From Acidimicrobiales bacterium (lineage in GTDB: Bacteria > Actinomycetota > Acidimicrobiia > Acidimicrobiales > RAAP-2), in assembly GCA_015478655.1 (NCBI GenBank), contig JADMIJ010000031.1, forward strand, positions 1-44,405: DNA of 44,405 nucleotides, written 5' to 3'. The position numbers and the translations under genes were made by a program. Every line of letters begins with the position of its first letter. The stretch's first letter is position 1. This document shows positions 8,879 through 17,561 of this stretch, in pieces. The notes under the pieces were generated by a model. The model searched no databases, was not told the origin of the DNA, and was given only the letters and a program-made list of their open reading frames with translations.

Positions 8879-10435
8879 TCAGCTCGTGGCCAGACGGTAG
8901 CGCGCGGCGCCACCCTGGACGACAATCGGCGCCCCGACGAGGCCCGGGACGTCCAGGTGTCCCACCGCCTCGATGACCTCGTCATCGGCCGGGGCCACGG
9001 CCATGTGGCGGCTGTCGGGCAGACGGGCCAGCACGGGGGCTCCCGTCGGGGTGCCTTCGCCGTCGCGGATCACCGTGGCGGCGATCACCGTGGCCGAGGT
9101 CGGGGAATCGACCTCCAGGGCCACGGGGACGGCCGAGTCGTCGATCCGCGACTGGTCGACCGCCGTGTCACCGCGGCGGAACCCCCCGGGCGGGGGCGCG
9201 GACCCGTACACGCCGAGGGCGTGTTTGGTGATGAACCAGCCCAGCCCGGTGGCCATGCCCAACCTGACCCTTGACCCTCCGGTGGCGGATCCGTCGGACG
9301 AGCCCCGTAGCTCGTCGGTCACCGCGGCGATCCCGTGGGTGGTGTAGTTGTTGCCGGGGCCACCGAAGTAGGGGAGGCCGCCGGTGACCGTGAGCCCTCG
9401 GGAGTCGCCCGGCGCGATCCCCAGGGCGTCGGTGGCCAGCTCGACCGCAGATGGAAAGCACGAGTAGATGTCCAGGACCTCAATGTCGTCGATCCCGACC
9501 GCCGGCCCCCCACCGGCGGCAGCCGAGGCGGAGGCCAGGACGGCCCGACCGGCGGCGGCGATGGCCGGCGAACAGCCTGGGTCGGGGCGGGCCGTCGGGA
9601 ACCGGACGTCGACAGCTTCGGCGCCGGACCAGATGAAGACGGCCCGGTCGGCCACCCCGGCCCGCCGGGCGGCGGCCAGCGAGCACACGATGAGGGCGGC
9701 TCCCTGGTCCGATCCGAGGAATGCCGTCATGCGTTTGGTGTAGGGCTCGCACACGATGCGGTTGTCCGGTGTCGGGGTGGCGATGGCCGCGGCCGTCCTG
9801 GCCTCGGGGAACCACGCGAAGGGGTTGGCCTCGGCCACCGTGGTGAACGGAGCCAGCAACTCACCCATGGCCTGGCGGTGGGCGACGGCGTCATGACCGG
9901 CGCGGGCCGCCACCACGCTCTCGAACAGGGGGTAGATGTGCACGGGTGCCATGAGACCGATGGCCGACTCCGCCGGGCCGACCCCGGGGAGGTCGTCGCC
10001 CACCACCGGATCGGGAGGGAGCCCCTCCATTCCGGGGTGGCGGGGTAACCCGGCGGCTCGCCGGGCCCGGGACGACCGGATGGCCTCGGCCCCGGCGATC
10101 ACGGTGGCCGACAGGGAGCCTGCCGCGATGTCGGTGGCGGCCCGGCTGACCAGCCACTGGGGGGTGTTGCCCCCGATGGTGGTGACCTCGAGGGCGGCCG
10201 CCTCGACACCGATGCGGGCGGCCAGTTCGGTGGCCGGGGCGGGGCCGGCACGGGTCATGATGTTGACTACCGACAGCCGGTCGATGGCGTCCCGGAGGCC
10301 GGGTGCGTCGGTGAACGCGGCCTCGCACGCCCGTTCCATGAGATCGACCGCGGTCACCGGGTCGACCCGCTCGATGGACTGCCCAGAGGCGATGACCACC
10401 GGAATGCGCTCGGGATCGTGGGCGGTGGCGGTCAT
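8879..10435 (-). CDS. Thiolase-like protein, TLP1/acetyl-CoA acetyltransferase-like
   Basis: A 518-residue thiolase-fold protein, longer than a normal thiolase (about 390). It matches the actinobacterial 'thiolase-like protein type 1' group described from mycobacteria, which carries an additional C-terminal domain; residues after ~430 would be that domain. Thiolase-fold landmarks are VVNIMTRAG near 57, IYSCFPSAV, and the Gly-rich GGLPYFGGPGNNYTTHG. The loop where thiolases carry the nucleophilic cysteine reads IGGNTPQW (87-94) and has no cysteine. Normal acyl transfer through a covalent thioester is therefore unlikely, and the function of such proteins is unsettled. It is probably co-transcribed with the hydratase downstream. 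The start ATG at 10435 lacks a clear ribosome binding site. Confidence 0.85.
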   Translation of the reverse strand: MTATAHDPERIPVVIASGQSIERVDPVTAVDLMERACEAAFTDAPGLRDAIDRLSVVNIMTRAGPAPATELAARIGVEAAALEVTTIGGNTPQWLVSRAATDIAAGSLSATVIAGAEAIRSSRARRAAGLPRHPGMEGLPPDPVVGDDLPGVGPAESAIGLMAPVHIYPLFESVVAARAGHDAVAHRQAMGELLAPFTTVAEANPFAWFPEARTAAAIATPTPDNRIVCEPYTKRMTAFLGSDQGAALIVCSLAAARRAGVADRAVFIWSGAEAVDVRFPTARPDPGCSPAIAAAGRAVLASASAAAGGGPAVGIDDIEVLDIYSCFPSAVELATDALGIAPGDSRGLTVTGGLPYFGGPGNNYTTHGIAAVTDELRGSSDGSATGGSRVRLGMATGLGWFITKHALGVYGSAPPPGGFRRGDTAVDQSRIDDSAVPVALEVDSPTSATVIAATVIRDGEGTPTGAPVLARLPDSRHMAVAPADDEVIEAVGHLDVPGLVGAPIVVQGGAARYRLATS

Positions 10436-10560
10436 CGGGCAGGGTGGACACGGGCTCGTCCGGGGCGCAAGCTACCATCGCAGACCCGGCAGGCACCGGC
10501 GGCGTCGCACCGCTGGCGGCCTCCCGGCCATCCAGCACCCGCAACGGAAAGGTGGGAGCG

Positions 10561-12066
10561 TTGACCGCGAACGGAGACCCACCGGCAGATGGTCCCAGAG
10601 GGGGAGGGGGTCTGCCCGACCGCTTCCTGTTCGGCGTGGCCACGGCCGGATTCCAGGTCGAGGGCGGCTACAACGGACCCGGGGAGCCGGCCAACAACTG
10701 GCTGGCGTGGGAACAGGTAGGGCGAGTGGAGCCGTCCGGGAACGCGGTGGGCTTCTGGGACCGACCCGAGGAGGCGCTCGACCGCGCCGCCGCACTCGGG
10801 TGCAACAGCTTCCGACTGGGGGTGGAGTGGGCCCGGGTGCTCCCGGACGAGCGGGGTCCGGACCGGGCCGCCCTGGCCCGCTACGGCGACATCGTCAGCG
10901 GCTGTGTCGAGCGCGGCCTCGAACCACTGGTGACCCTCCACCACTTCACCCATCCGGCCTGGTTGGGTGAGGACTTCTGGCTGCGACCGGACGCGCCGGA
11001 CCGCTACCGGGCGTGGGCCGAGATGGCCGTCGACGCCCTGGCTGCCTCGGTACGCCACTGGGTCACCATCAACGAGGTCAACGTGTTGGCCACCGCGTCC
11101 TGGTTGCTCGGCATGTTCCCGCCGGGTCGTTCGCTGGTGTTCGATGACGCCGCCGTCGCCGCCGACAATCTGCTGGCCGCCCATGTGCTGGGCTACGAAG
11201 TCATCCACGGGGCCCGCCCCGATGCCATCGTCACCACCAACAACGCCTGTCTGAGCCTGTACGAGTACGACCGCATGCTCACCGACCTGCTGGTGGCCCG
11301 GAGCGCCGGCGTCGACCGGGGCGAGATGGCGGCCTGGCTCGACGAGCGACGGCGCCGACACGACTCCCTGCTCCCAGCCAACAGCGCCCCCGAACGCGTG
11401 CTCCGGAGGCTCAGCGCCGCTATGTCCCCCTACCGGCACCAGCGGGGAGGCGGTGGCACCCGCGGCGGGCACGGACCCCGCCTCCCGCGGCGGGCTCTGG
11501 ATGCCATCTACGACAGTCCGCACGAGCGCACGCTCGATGCCCTCGCCCTCGACTACTACGACCCGATGGCGGCCCGCCACTTCCGTGTGCCGGGTCACCG
11601 GACGGCCGGCGGCCGGAACCACCTCCCGACCCGCGAGCTGTGGGACGACGTCCCCGATCCGGCCGGACTCAGCCGCTGGCTGGGTGTCCAGCACGCCCTC
11701 GTGCCCGGGCTGCCCCTCTGGGTGGTCGAGAACGGCATGTGCAACCGGGTGGTGAACGGTCGCTCCTACATCCGCCAGGACGGATGGGACCGTCCCCGCT
11801 ACCTGCGCGAGAACATCGGCGCGGTGGTGGAGGCGATCGACCAGGGCGTGCCGGTCACCGGGTACTGGCACTGGTCACTGGTCGACAACTACGAGTGGGG
11901 GTCGTTCGAGCCGCGGTTCGGGCTCCACGGCGTGGACCGCCATCGTGGCGAGCACGGGATGCGCTGGCTCGACTCCGATTCCCTGGGAGACGACTCGGCG
12001 GGCACTTATCGGGCCATCATCGCCGGCCTGCGGGCCGGCGACCGGTCCGTCCTCCGCCCGCACTGA
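10561..12066 (+). CDS. Glycoside hydrolase family 1 (beta-glucosidase-like)
   Basis: Retaining beta-glycosidase of family GH1, probably cytoplasmic because no signal peptide is visible. The acid/base glutamate is in TINEVN (Glu172 counting from the TTG start) and the nucleophile is in VVENG (Glu390). The N-terminal FLFGVATAGFQVEG, the LHHFTHP loop and the C-terminal YWHWSLVDNYEW plus GLHGVD are all diagnostic. I chose TTG at 10561 because GGAAAGG lies eight bases upstream and the conserved fold starts about 17 residues later. The frame is open back to GTG 10444, which is only eight bases from the divergent thiolase-like gene and leaves no room for promoters. Relative to typical GH1 enzymes, the region around 285-320 is Arg/Gly-rich and poorly conserved, near the aglycone loops. 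Confidence 0.9.
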   Translation: MTANGDPPADGPRGGGGLPDRFLFGVATAGFQVEGGYNGPGEPANNWLAWEQVGRVEPSGNAVGFWDRPEEALDRAAALGCNSFRLGVEWARVLPDERGPDRAALARYGDIVSGCVERGLEPLVTLHHFTHPAWLGEDFWLRPDAPDRYRAWAEMAVDALAASVRHWVTINEVNVLATASWLLGMFPPGRSLVFDDAAVAADNLLAAHVLGYEVIHGARPDAIVTTNNACLSLYEYDRMLTDLLVARSAGVDRGEMAAWLDERRRRHDSLLPANSAPERVLRRLSAAMSPYRHQRGGGGTRGGHGPRLPRRALDAIYDSPHERTLDALALDYYDPMAARHFRVPGHRTAGGRNHLPTRELWDDVPDPAGLSRWLGVQHALVPGLPLWVVENGMCNRVVNGRSYIRQDGWDRPRYLRENIGAVVEAIDQGVPVTGYWHWSLVDNYEWGSFEPRFGLHGVDRHRGEHGMRWLDSDSLGDDSAGTYRAIIAGLRAGDRSVLRPH

Positions 12067-12076
12067 TCGGGTCCGA

Positions 12077-12106
12077 CCCGGTCAGCCGTCGCCCGGTCAG
12101 CCGTCG
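12077..12106. repeat. Two tandem 15-bp copies at a convergent gene junction
   Basis: CCCGGTCAGCCGTCG occurs twice in a row, followed by a degenerate third copy. The repeats sit between the end of the GH1 gene and the end of the nitronate monooxygenase gene and include the latter's stop codon. This is probably replication slippage. A role in transcript ends is possible but no strong hairpin results. Confidence 0.6.
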
Positions 12107-13068
12107 TCCGGTCGACCGAGCCCGGACAGCACCTGCTCGGCCTGGGCCACGATCTGGGCGACCAGGCTGGCCGCCGGTATCAGCGTCTGGATGGCGCCCA
12201 CTCCCTGGCCGGTGGGATAGCACTCGCGCTCCGGATCGATGTCGGGGGTGTCGTCCCCGCCGCCCAGGTGAAAGGCGCCGTCGTTCATGGACCGGCCGAG
12301 CTGGGCCGGAAAGGGGCTGAGCTCCGCCGGGTTCTCCTCGAAGAACGTCGTGTACTGGTTGCGCACCACGCGCATGGTCTTGCCGGAGAAGGCTCGGCTG
12401 ATGGTGGTCCCGTCCTCTCTGGTCTGGATCAGTGCGTCCTTGTAACCGGCCACGCTGCGGGCCTCGGGGGTGGCGATGAACCGGGTGCCGATCCACACCC
12501 CGTCGGCGCCGAGGGCCAGCGCGGCGGCCAGGCCGCGCCCGTCGAAGATGCCACCGGCGGCCACCACCGGGATGTGGGCGCCCACCGCGTCGACGATCTG
12601 GGGAACCAACGGCATGGTGGCGACCAGGCCGGTGTGGCCTCCGGCCTCCGTGCCCTGAGCTACGACGACGTCACATCCGGCGTCGAGGGCCCGGCGGGCA
12701 TGGTCGACCTTGCCGCACATGTTGACCACCAGCACACCGTGCCGGTGGCAGAGGTCCACCACCTCGGCGGGAACCCCCAATCCGGCCACGAACACCGAGG
12801 CGCCTCCTTCGATGATCTGCTCGACCTGTGCGACCAGGTCCCCGGGCATGGCGGTGAGCAGGTCGACGCCGAACGGCTTGTCCGTGGCCCCCCGCACGGC
12901 GGCGATCTCTGACACCATCCGCTCGTTGCTCATGGTCGAGGCGCCGAGGCAGCCGAATCCGCCTGCTTCGGACACTGCGGTGACCAACGGCGCGTAGGAC
13001 ACACCGCCCATGCCGGCCAGCATCACCGGGTGCTCGACGCCGAGGATTCCGGTGAGCCTCGTCTTCAT
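12097..13068 (-). CDS. Nitronate monooxygenase (2-nitropropane dioxygenase family)
   Basis: FMN-dependent TIM-barrel enzyme expected to oxidise alkyl nitronates or act as a related flavin oxidoreductase. The 323-residue protein shows the family's N-terminal GVEHPVMLAGMGGVSYAPL, the central VVAQGTEAGGHTG motif carrying the conserved histidine, and the FMN phosphate region IPVVAAGGIFDGRGLAAAL followed by GADGVWIGTRF. The ATG at 13068 is chosen because GGAGGGG precedes it at six to seven bases; an in-frame ATG-type extension to 13119 has no support. It stands alone between the convergent GH1 gene and the DUF5522 gene. In actinobacteria such paralogues are numerous and often lie in fatty-acid catabolic contexts, so the substrate is uncertain. 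Confidence 0.92.
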   Translation of the reverse strand: MKTRLTGILGVEHPVMLAGMGGVSYAPLVTAVSEAGGFGCLGASTMSNERMVSEIAAVRGATDKPFGVDLLTAMPGDLVAQVEQIIEGGASVFVAGLGVPAEVVDLCHRHGVLVVNMCGKVDHARRALDAGCDVVVAQGTEAGGHTGLVATMPLVPQIVDAVGAHIPVVAAGGIFDGRGLAAALALGADGVWIGTRFIATPEARSVAGYKDALIQTREDGTTISRAFSGKTMRVVRNQYTTFFEENPAELSPFPAQLGRSMNDGAFHLGGGDDTPDIDPERECYPTGQGVGAIQTLIPAASLVAQIVAQAEQVLSGLGRPDDG

Positions 13069-13213
13069 GGCGATCCCCTCCGGTGACTGCTCACGTCGCG
13101 ATCCATGACGCCGAACCATAGGCGGAGCGGTGCCGGCGCATGGCAGGGAGGCAGCGCGGGCCCCGGCGCCGCCCTGGGGCGGGAGGTCACCGCAGGGAGG
13201 GCGCGGGCGGGCA

Positions 13214-13456
13214 TCATCGCAGGTAGGGACAGTGGCGGCACCCCGAGTCGCAGCAGGTCGACCGTGCGTCGAGGAACGCCGCGGTCAGGACGTACAGACC
13301 GGTTTCGGGATCGACGTAGCCGGCCTCCCCCGCCCGCATGGCGGCATCGTGGGCCGCCAGTATCTCGTGGCGCCGCGGGTGGTCCTGCGCCAGCCGCGAG
13401 GGATGCGGCTCGGACAGGGGGCGGTCCGGTGATCGACGGGAAGGCGGGGGGGACAT
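13214..13456 (-). CDS. Small DUF5522 cysteine-rich protein
   Basis: An 80-residue protein of the DUF5522 family, whose function is unknown. The conserved core runs from HPRRHEILAAHDAAM through GYVDPETGLYVLT to the C-terminal cluster CCDSGCRHCPY, which contains four cysteines and a histidine and looks like a metal or iron-sulfur binding knuckle. The variable N-terminal ~25 residues are Pro/Ser/Arg-rich. It begins 30 bases after the MFS exporter stop in the same direction, so it may be co-transcribed with the exporter. In related genomes this domain is widespread in bacteria as a stand-alone small protein. I recognise the family but not its role. Confidence 0.85.
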   Translation of the reverse strand: MSPPPSRRSPDRPLSEPHPSRLAQDHPRRHEILAAHDAAMRAGEAGYVDPETGLYVLTAAFLDARSTCCDSGCRHCPYLR

Positions 13457-13486
13457 GGCGCTGACCTGCCTTCGCGGTCCGGTCCC

Positions 13487-15175
13487 TTACCCGGTGGGAG
13501 CAGCCGAGGGGTGCTCCGGCGACGCGGCCTCGGGCACCGGCCTGGTGGGCGGCGCCGGTGCCGCGGACGGCACGGGCGGTGCAGGCGGTGCGGAAGACTC
13601 CGGCGCACCCCCTCCGCCCGCCACGTCTCCCTCCCCCTCAGCGGGGCTCGGGTCGAAACTGGGCACGAAGTCCCGCTGGCGGATGAGGGCCAGCGCGCCG
13701 ATCGCTCCGACCAGGGCGGTGACCGTGGCGATCCCCATGAGATGGTTGAACGTGGTCGTGAAGCCGACCCGGTAGGCATTGAGCAAGGTGTCGCGGGCCG
13801 CGGCACTGGGGATCGACGCCACCGCCTGGCGGACACCACTCCCTGAGATGGCAGTCGTCAGCCGCGACCCACCCTCGGCCAGGATCAGCCGTCCCGTCGG
13901 GGTCGCCTGCAACGCGTTGACGGTTTCGGGTCGGATCTGACTGAGGAACACGGCGCCCAGTCCGGCGATGCCGGTGGCGATGCCGACCTGGCGGAATGTG
14001 TTCGAGGATCCTGATGCCATCCCGCTCCGCTCCGGCGGCACCACCGAGACCGTGGCCGAGGCCAGGACGGGGTTGACGATGCCGACGCCGATCCCGGCCA
14101 CGATGAAGCCGGGGAGCAGCACCGTCCACAAGGAGTCCGGCTGCACGTGGGTGGAGAGGTTGCACCCGAGGGCGAGGAGGAACAGGCCGAGACCCATCAG
14201 GTATCGGGAGTGGACCCGGACGCTGAGCTTCCCGGCGACGGGGGCCACGAGGAAGGCCAGCACGGTGAAGGGCAGCAGCCGGACGCCGGCCGCGAACGGG
14301 CTGTATCCGAGCACCTCCTGGAAGTAGAGGATCAGGTAGAGGGTCATGGCGAAGATCGAGGCCGACAGGGTGAAAGCGGCGAGTGAGACCCCCACCATGG
14401 CCGGGCGTCTGAACAGGGACAGGTCGAGCATCGGGTCCCGCTGACGCCATTCGGCGATCAGGAAGACGGCCATCAGCACGGCCGATCCGACCAGGAGCCC
14501 GATGATGAGGGAACTGCCCCACCCCTTGGAATTCCCCTGGACGAGCGCGAACACCAACATGAAGAGCGAGCCCGAGAAGGATACGACGCCGATCCAGTCG
14601 ATGCGTCGGGGGGTCGGGTCTCTCGAGTCCTGCAACTTGGCCAGGGTGATGATGATGGCCGCGGTGGCGATGGGCAGGTTGAGGAAGAAGATCCAGCGCC
14701 AGCCGATACCGCTGGTGATGGCCCCGCCAACCAGAGGGCCGATGGCCACCGCACCCCCGACCACCGCCCCGTAGGCGCCGAAGGCCGTCCCCCGTTCCTT
14801 GCCCGAGAACGTCTGGGCCAAGAGGGCCAGAGAGGTGGCGAACATGATGGCCCCGCCGACTCCCTGGGCCCCGCGTGACAGGTTCAGCATCAGGGGCGAG
14901 GTGGACAGCCCACACAGCAACGACGACACCGAGAAGACGCCGAGCCCGACGGCGAAGACCTTTCGTCGGCCGAACATGTCGCCGATCACTCCGGCAGTCA
15001 GGAGGAAGGCCGCCAGAGTCAGGGCGTAGGCATCGATCACCCATTGGAGGTCACTGAACGACGAGTGCAACGACAACTGGATGGCCGGCAACGCCACATT
15101 CACCACGGTGATGTCCAACAGCAGCATGAAGATGCCGGCACAGACCGCTATGAGCGTCCACCACTTGCGGTCCAT
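13487..15175 (-). CDS. MFS drug exporter, DHA2 (EmrB/QacA) family
   Basis: Proton-driven multidrug exporter of the 14-helix DHA2 class. The 562-residue protein opens with LLDITVVNVALP, the DHA2 helix-1 signature. Motif A follows helix 2 (GDMFGRRKVF, about 72-81), and motif C is seen in GAVVGGAVAIGPLVGG. Membrane helices fill residues ~10-500, with an extracytoplasmic loop between the last two helices (SIPSAAARDTLLNAYRVGF). The cytoplasmic tail after ~515 is Pro/Ala/Ser-rich and low-complexity. I chose ATG 15175 because AGGGGG lies eight bases upstream. The gene follows the PLP lyase-like gene after 222 bases and precedes the DUF5522 gene. Substrates are unknown. No dedicated regulator is adjacent. 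Confidence 0.92.
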   Translation of the reverse strand: MDRKWWTLIAVCAGIFMLLLDITVVNVALPAIQLSLHSSFSDLQWVIDAYALTLAAFLLTAGVIGDMFGRRKVFAVGLGVFSVSSLLCGLSTSPLMLNLSRGAQGVGGAIMFATSLALLAQTFSGKERGTAFGAYGAVVGGAVAIGPLVGGAITSGIGWRWIFFLNLPIATAAIIITLAKLQDSRDPTPRRIDWIGVVSFSGSLFMLVFALVQGNSKGWGSSLIIGLLVGSAVLMAVFLIAEWRQRDPMLDLSLFRRPAMVGVSLAAFTLSASIFAMTLYLILYFQEVLGYSPFAAGVRLLPFTVLAFLVAPVAGKLSVRVHSRYLMGLGLFLLALGCNLSTHVQPDSLWTVLLPGFIVAGIGVGIVNPVLASATVSVVPPERSGMASGSSNTFRQVGIATGIAGLGAVFLSQIRPETVNALQATPTGRLILAEGGSRLTTAISGSGVRQAVASIPSAAARDTLLNAYRVGFTTTFNHLMGIATVTALVGAIGALALIRQRDFVPSFDPSPAEGEGDVAGGGGAPESSAPPAPPVPSAAPAPPTRPVPEAASPEHPSAAPTG

Positions 15176-15397
15176 CGTGCTAACCCCCCTGGTCACGGCA
15201 TCGATCGTCTACCGCAGCGCTCCTGTCGGTCGACGCACCTTCGCAGTCCCGTCCCGGGACCCGCTTGGCGCCTTCCCCCCGGATCCCGTGGTTGCGGGGA
15301 CCGACGTGTTGCTCGGTGGGCGACGGGGGGAGTGCCCTCCCCCGAGCCGCATGTATAGACGACTGGACCGCGGGGAGGCAATGGATTCGCCGTACGG

Positions 15398-16696
15398 CTA
15401 CACGGTGCCGTAGGTGGCGCCGCGCTCGGCGGCGCGCCTCCCCGACGCTCGCAGCTCGCCGGCCACCGCGGTGAGATCGGCACAGAGCCGGCCGGTGACG
15501 GCGAGGTGACCGGCCTGCACGGTGGCGTGCAGGCTGTCGGGAGGGGTCTGGCGATCGAAGAACCATCCGCCCCGGTCGGCGAGGGCGTCGCCCAGGGCGA
15601 AGGTGTCGATCCCTCCGTCGTCGGGGTCGCCTCCGAAGGCGAACACGGTGGCATCGGGGCTTCCCCGCAGGGCCAGGCCCGGGGTGTCGTCCACGGCGCC
15701 CTTGATGGCCGCCGCGGCCTGATGGGCGTCCTCGGCCAGGCGAAGGTAGCCGTCGGCCCCGAGGTGGTGGAGCACCGCCCAGCCGGCGGCGATCGGACCG
15801 GCCGGCCGGGTGCCGGCCATCGACGGCGAGCCGTAGAGGCCTCCCAGCCAGTTGCTGGTCACGAAGGGCTGCAACCCGGCCAGCGGTCGGTGGCGGTAGA
15901 GGATGACCGAGACGCCCTTGGTGGCGTAGCCGTACTTGTGGAGGTCGGCGGAGATCGAGGTCACCCCGGCCACGGTGAGGTCCCATCGCTTGTCCAGGTG
16001 CCCCAATCGGCCCAAGAAGGGGAGGATGAACCCGCCCAGGCACGCATCGACGTGGCAGAGGATGCCCCGCTCGGACGCCATCGCCGCGATGTCGGGCACG
16101 GGGTCGATGACCCCCTGGGGGTAGGAGGGTGCGGACGCCACCACCATGACGGTGCTGTCGTCGACGGCGTCGGCCAGGGCGTCGGTGTCGGCGGAGAAGT
16201 CGTCCCGCACCGGGACGCGGCGGGATTCGACGTCGAAATAGTGGGAGGCCTTCTCGAAGGCGGCATGGGCACTGGTGGCCAAAACCATGTTGGGACGGTC
16301 GATGCCGCGCTCGGACCGTCCCCAGTCGCGGGCCGTGCGGGTGGCCTGCAGCAGTGACTCGGTGCCTCCCGAGGTGAGATAGCCACGCACCCCTTGGCGC
16401 TCGTCGGGTGGCAGCCGGTCGGCGCCCAGCAACCCGGCGGTGATGGAGATGATGTCCTGCTGCATCCGGCCGAGGCTGGGAAAGACCGCGGTGTTGAGGG
16501 CGTTCTCCGCCGAGTACAGGGTGGCGGCCCGCTGCAGGAGATCGTGGACGGCGTCGCCGGCGGAGTAGACCAGGCTGAACACCCGGCCGCCCCGCCAGTC
16601 GCGGTCGTCGACCCGGAGCTCGTCCATCCGGGCCAGCACCGCGTCGGCGTCGAGCCCGTGGGGCGGGAGCCGGACATCGGGGCGTCGTTCGGACAT
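15398..16696 (-). CDS. PLP-dependent lyase/decarboxylase, sphingosine-1-phosphate lyase-like
   Basis: Fold type I PLP enzyme of 432 residues, in the group II decarboxylase superfamily. It is closest in motif pattern to sphingosine-1-phosphate lyases rather than glutamate decarboxylases. Motifs are GTESLLQA (111-118, phosphate contact), HVDACLGGFILPF (Asp217 binding the pyridine nitrogen) and SADLHKYGYATKG with the Schiff-base Lys254. No membrane anchor is present, unlike eukaryotic S1P lyase. It would cleave a long-chain base phosphate or decarboxylate an amino acid; the substrate cannot be decided here. A stem-loop lies eight bases upstream of the ATG. It is followed, after 222 bases, by the MFS exporter in the same direction. 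Confidence 0.85.
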   Translation of the reverse strand: MSERRPDVRLPPHGLDADAVLARMDELRVDDRDWRGGRVFSLVYSAGDAVHDLLQRAATLYSAENALNTAVFPSLGRMQQDIISITAGLLGADRLPPDERQGVRGYLTSGGTESLLQATRTARDWGRSERGIDRPNMVLATSAHAAFEKASHYFDVESRRVPVRDDFSADTDALADAVDDSTVMVVASAPSYPQGVIDPVPDIAAMASERGILCHVDACLGGFILPFLGRLGHLDKRWDLTVAGVTSISADLHKYGYATKGVSVILYRHRPLAGLQPFVTSNWLGGLYGSPSMAGTRPAGPIAAGWAVLHHLGADGYLRLAEDAHQAAAAIKGAVDDTPGLALRGSPDATVFAFGGDPDDGGIDTFALGDALADRGGWFFDRQTPPDSLHATVQAGHLAVTGRLCADLTAVAGELRASGRRAAERGATYGTV

Positions 16697-16704
16697 GCGG
16701 CTTC

Positions 16705-16728
16705 AGCCTAATGACAGCGGATCAGGCT
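16705..16728 (-). promoter_or_regulatory. Inverted repeat between ABC permease and PLP lyase gene
   Basis: The arms AGCCTAAT and ATCAGGCT pair with one mismatch around an eight-base loop, ending eight bases before the PLP gene start codon. It could be the terminator of the upstream ABC genes (which end at 16761) or a leader hairpin or operator for the PLP gene. There is no T-tract. Confidence 0.4.
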
Positions 16729-16760
16729 CAAGGGAGACTGACCGCCGAGCCACCGCAGGC

Positions 16761-17561
16761 TCAGGAGATGTCGCGTTGGTTCAGGATGACCGAACCGAGG
16801 GCGGCAAAGAACAACCCGTAGCCCAGCATCAACAGGGCCCCCTCCCACCAGTTGAAGAGTCCGAAGCGGGAACCCATGCCCCGGGTCAGGTTGGAGGCCG
16901 CGGCTGCGGCACCGGTCGGCAACCACTTCTCCAGGCTGTGGAACAGGCTGACCAGGATGCCCTCGAGGATGATGAACCATCCCAGGCTCACGATGATGGC
17001 CGCCACCTGGTTGGTGAGCACCGCCCCCACCCCGACGCCGAGGATGGCAAAGAGGGCGAACACCAGGATCATCCCCGGCGCCACCGCCGGCACCTGGCGA
17101 AGCAGGTCGGAGAACGAACCGCCCTGGACGGACAGCGTGAGGCCGCCGCCGAGGAGGGTGCCCACCAGCATGAGCACGGCCAAGCCGGCGCCCAGGATGG
17201 CCGACGTGATGAGCTTGCCACCGATGAATTGGGGCCGGCGAGGGGCGACCAGGAGGGAAGTGGTCACGGTCTTGTGGCGGAACTCGGTGGTCACGCACAG
17301 GACGCCGAGCAACAGGGCCAGGATGTAGCCGGCGAAGCCCGAGCCCAGCAGGTTCCGGAGCTGCTGGGTGGTATGGGGGTAGTTGGGGTATCCGAACGAC
17401 CCATTTCCGCCGCCGTTCCCACCACCGCCACCACCGTCGCCATGGCCGACGAAGTACACCAGGATCAGGAGCCCGTTGATGATCAGGGCAATGCCGGCCA
17501 GGACCCAGGGCACCGCCGTGGTACGCATCTTGAGCCACTCCGAGCGGATGATGGCGATCAT
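16761..17561 (-). CDS. ABC-2 type transporter permease
   Basis: Membrane subunit partnering the ATPase encoded just upstream. The 266-residue protein has six likely helices in the ABC-2 pattern: a short N-terminus with RSEWLKMRTT, one helix, a long outer loop, then five more helices ending with a ...AALGSVILNQRDIS tail. The outer loop after helix 1 is a striking Gly/Asn-rich stretch (about 40-56). The cytoplasmic EFRHKTVTTSLLVAPRR after the second helix is the conserved coupling region of this family. The start ATG overlaps the ATPase stop (ATGA), so the two are translationally coupled. The substrate is not evident; simple two-gene exporters of this sort often move antibiotics or lipids. Confidence 0.88.
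   Translation of the reverse strand: MIAIIRSEWLKMRTTAVPWVLAGIALIINGLLILVYFVGHGDGGGGGGNGGGNGSFGYPNYPHTTQQLRNLLGSGFAGYILALLLGVLCVTTEFRHKTVTTSLLVAPRRPQFIGGKLITSAILGAGLAVLMLVGTLLGGGLTLSVQGGSFSDLLRQVPAVAPGMILVFALFAILGVGVGAVLTNQVAAIIVSLGWFIILEGILVSLFHSLEKWLPTGAAAAASNLTRGMGSRFGLFNWWEGALLMLGYGLFFAALGSVILNQRDIS

Noticed and set aside
10444..10560. Upstream extension of the GH1 frame to GTG 10444
   Set aside because: It would leave eight bases between divergent genes and adds a non-conserved Ala/Ser/Gly leader. The TTG at 10561 has a better ribosome binding site.
13084..13110. GTGA-CTGC-TCAC dyad upstream of nitronate monooxygenase as a sixth regulon site
   Set aside because: Arms and spacing differ from CTGAC-N5-GTCAG; four-base arms are expected by chance.
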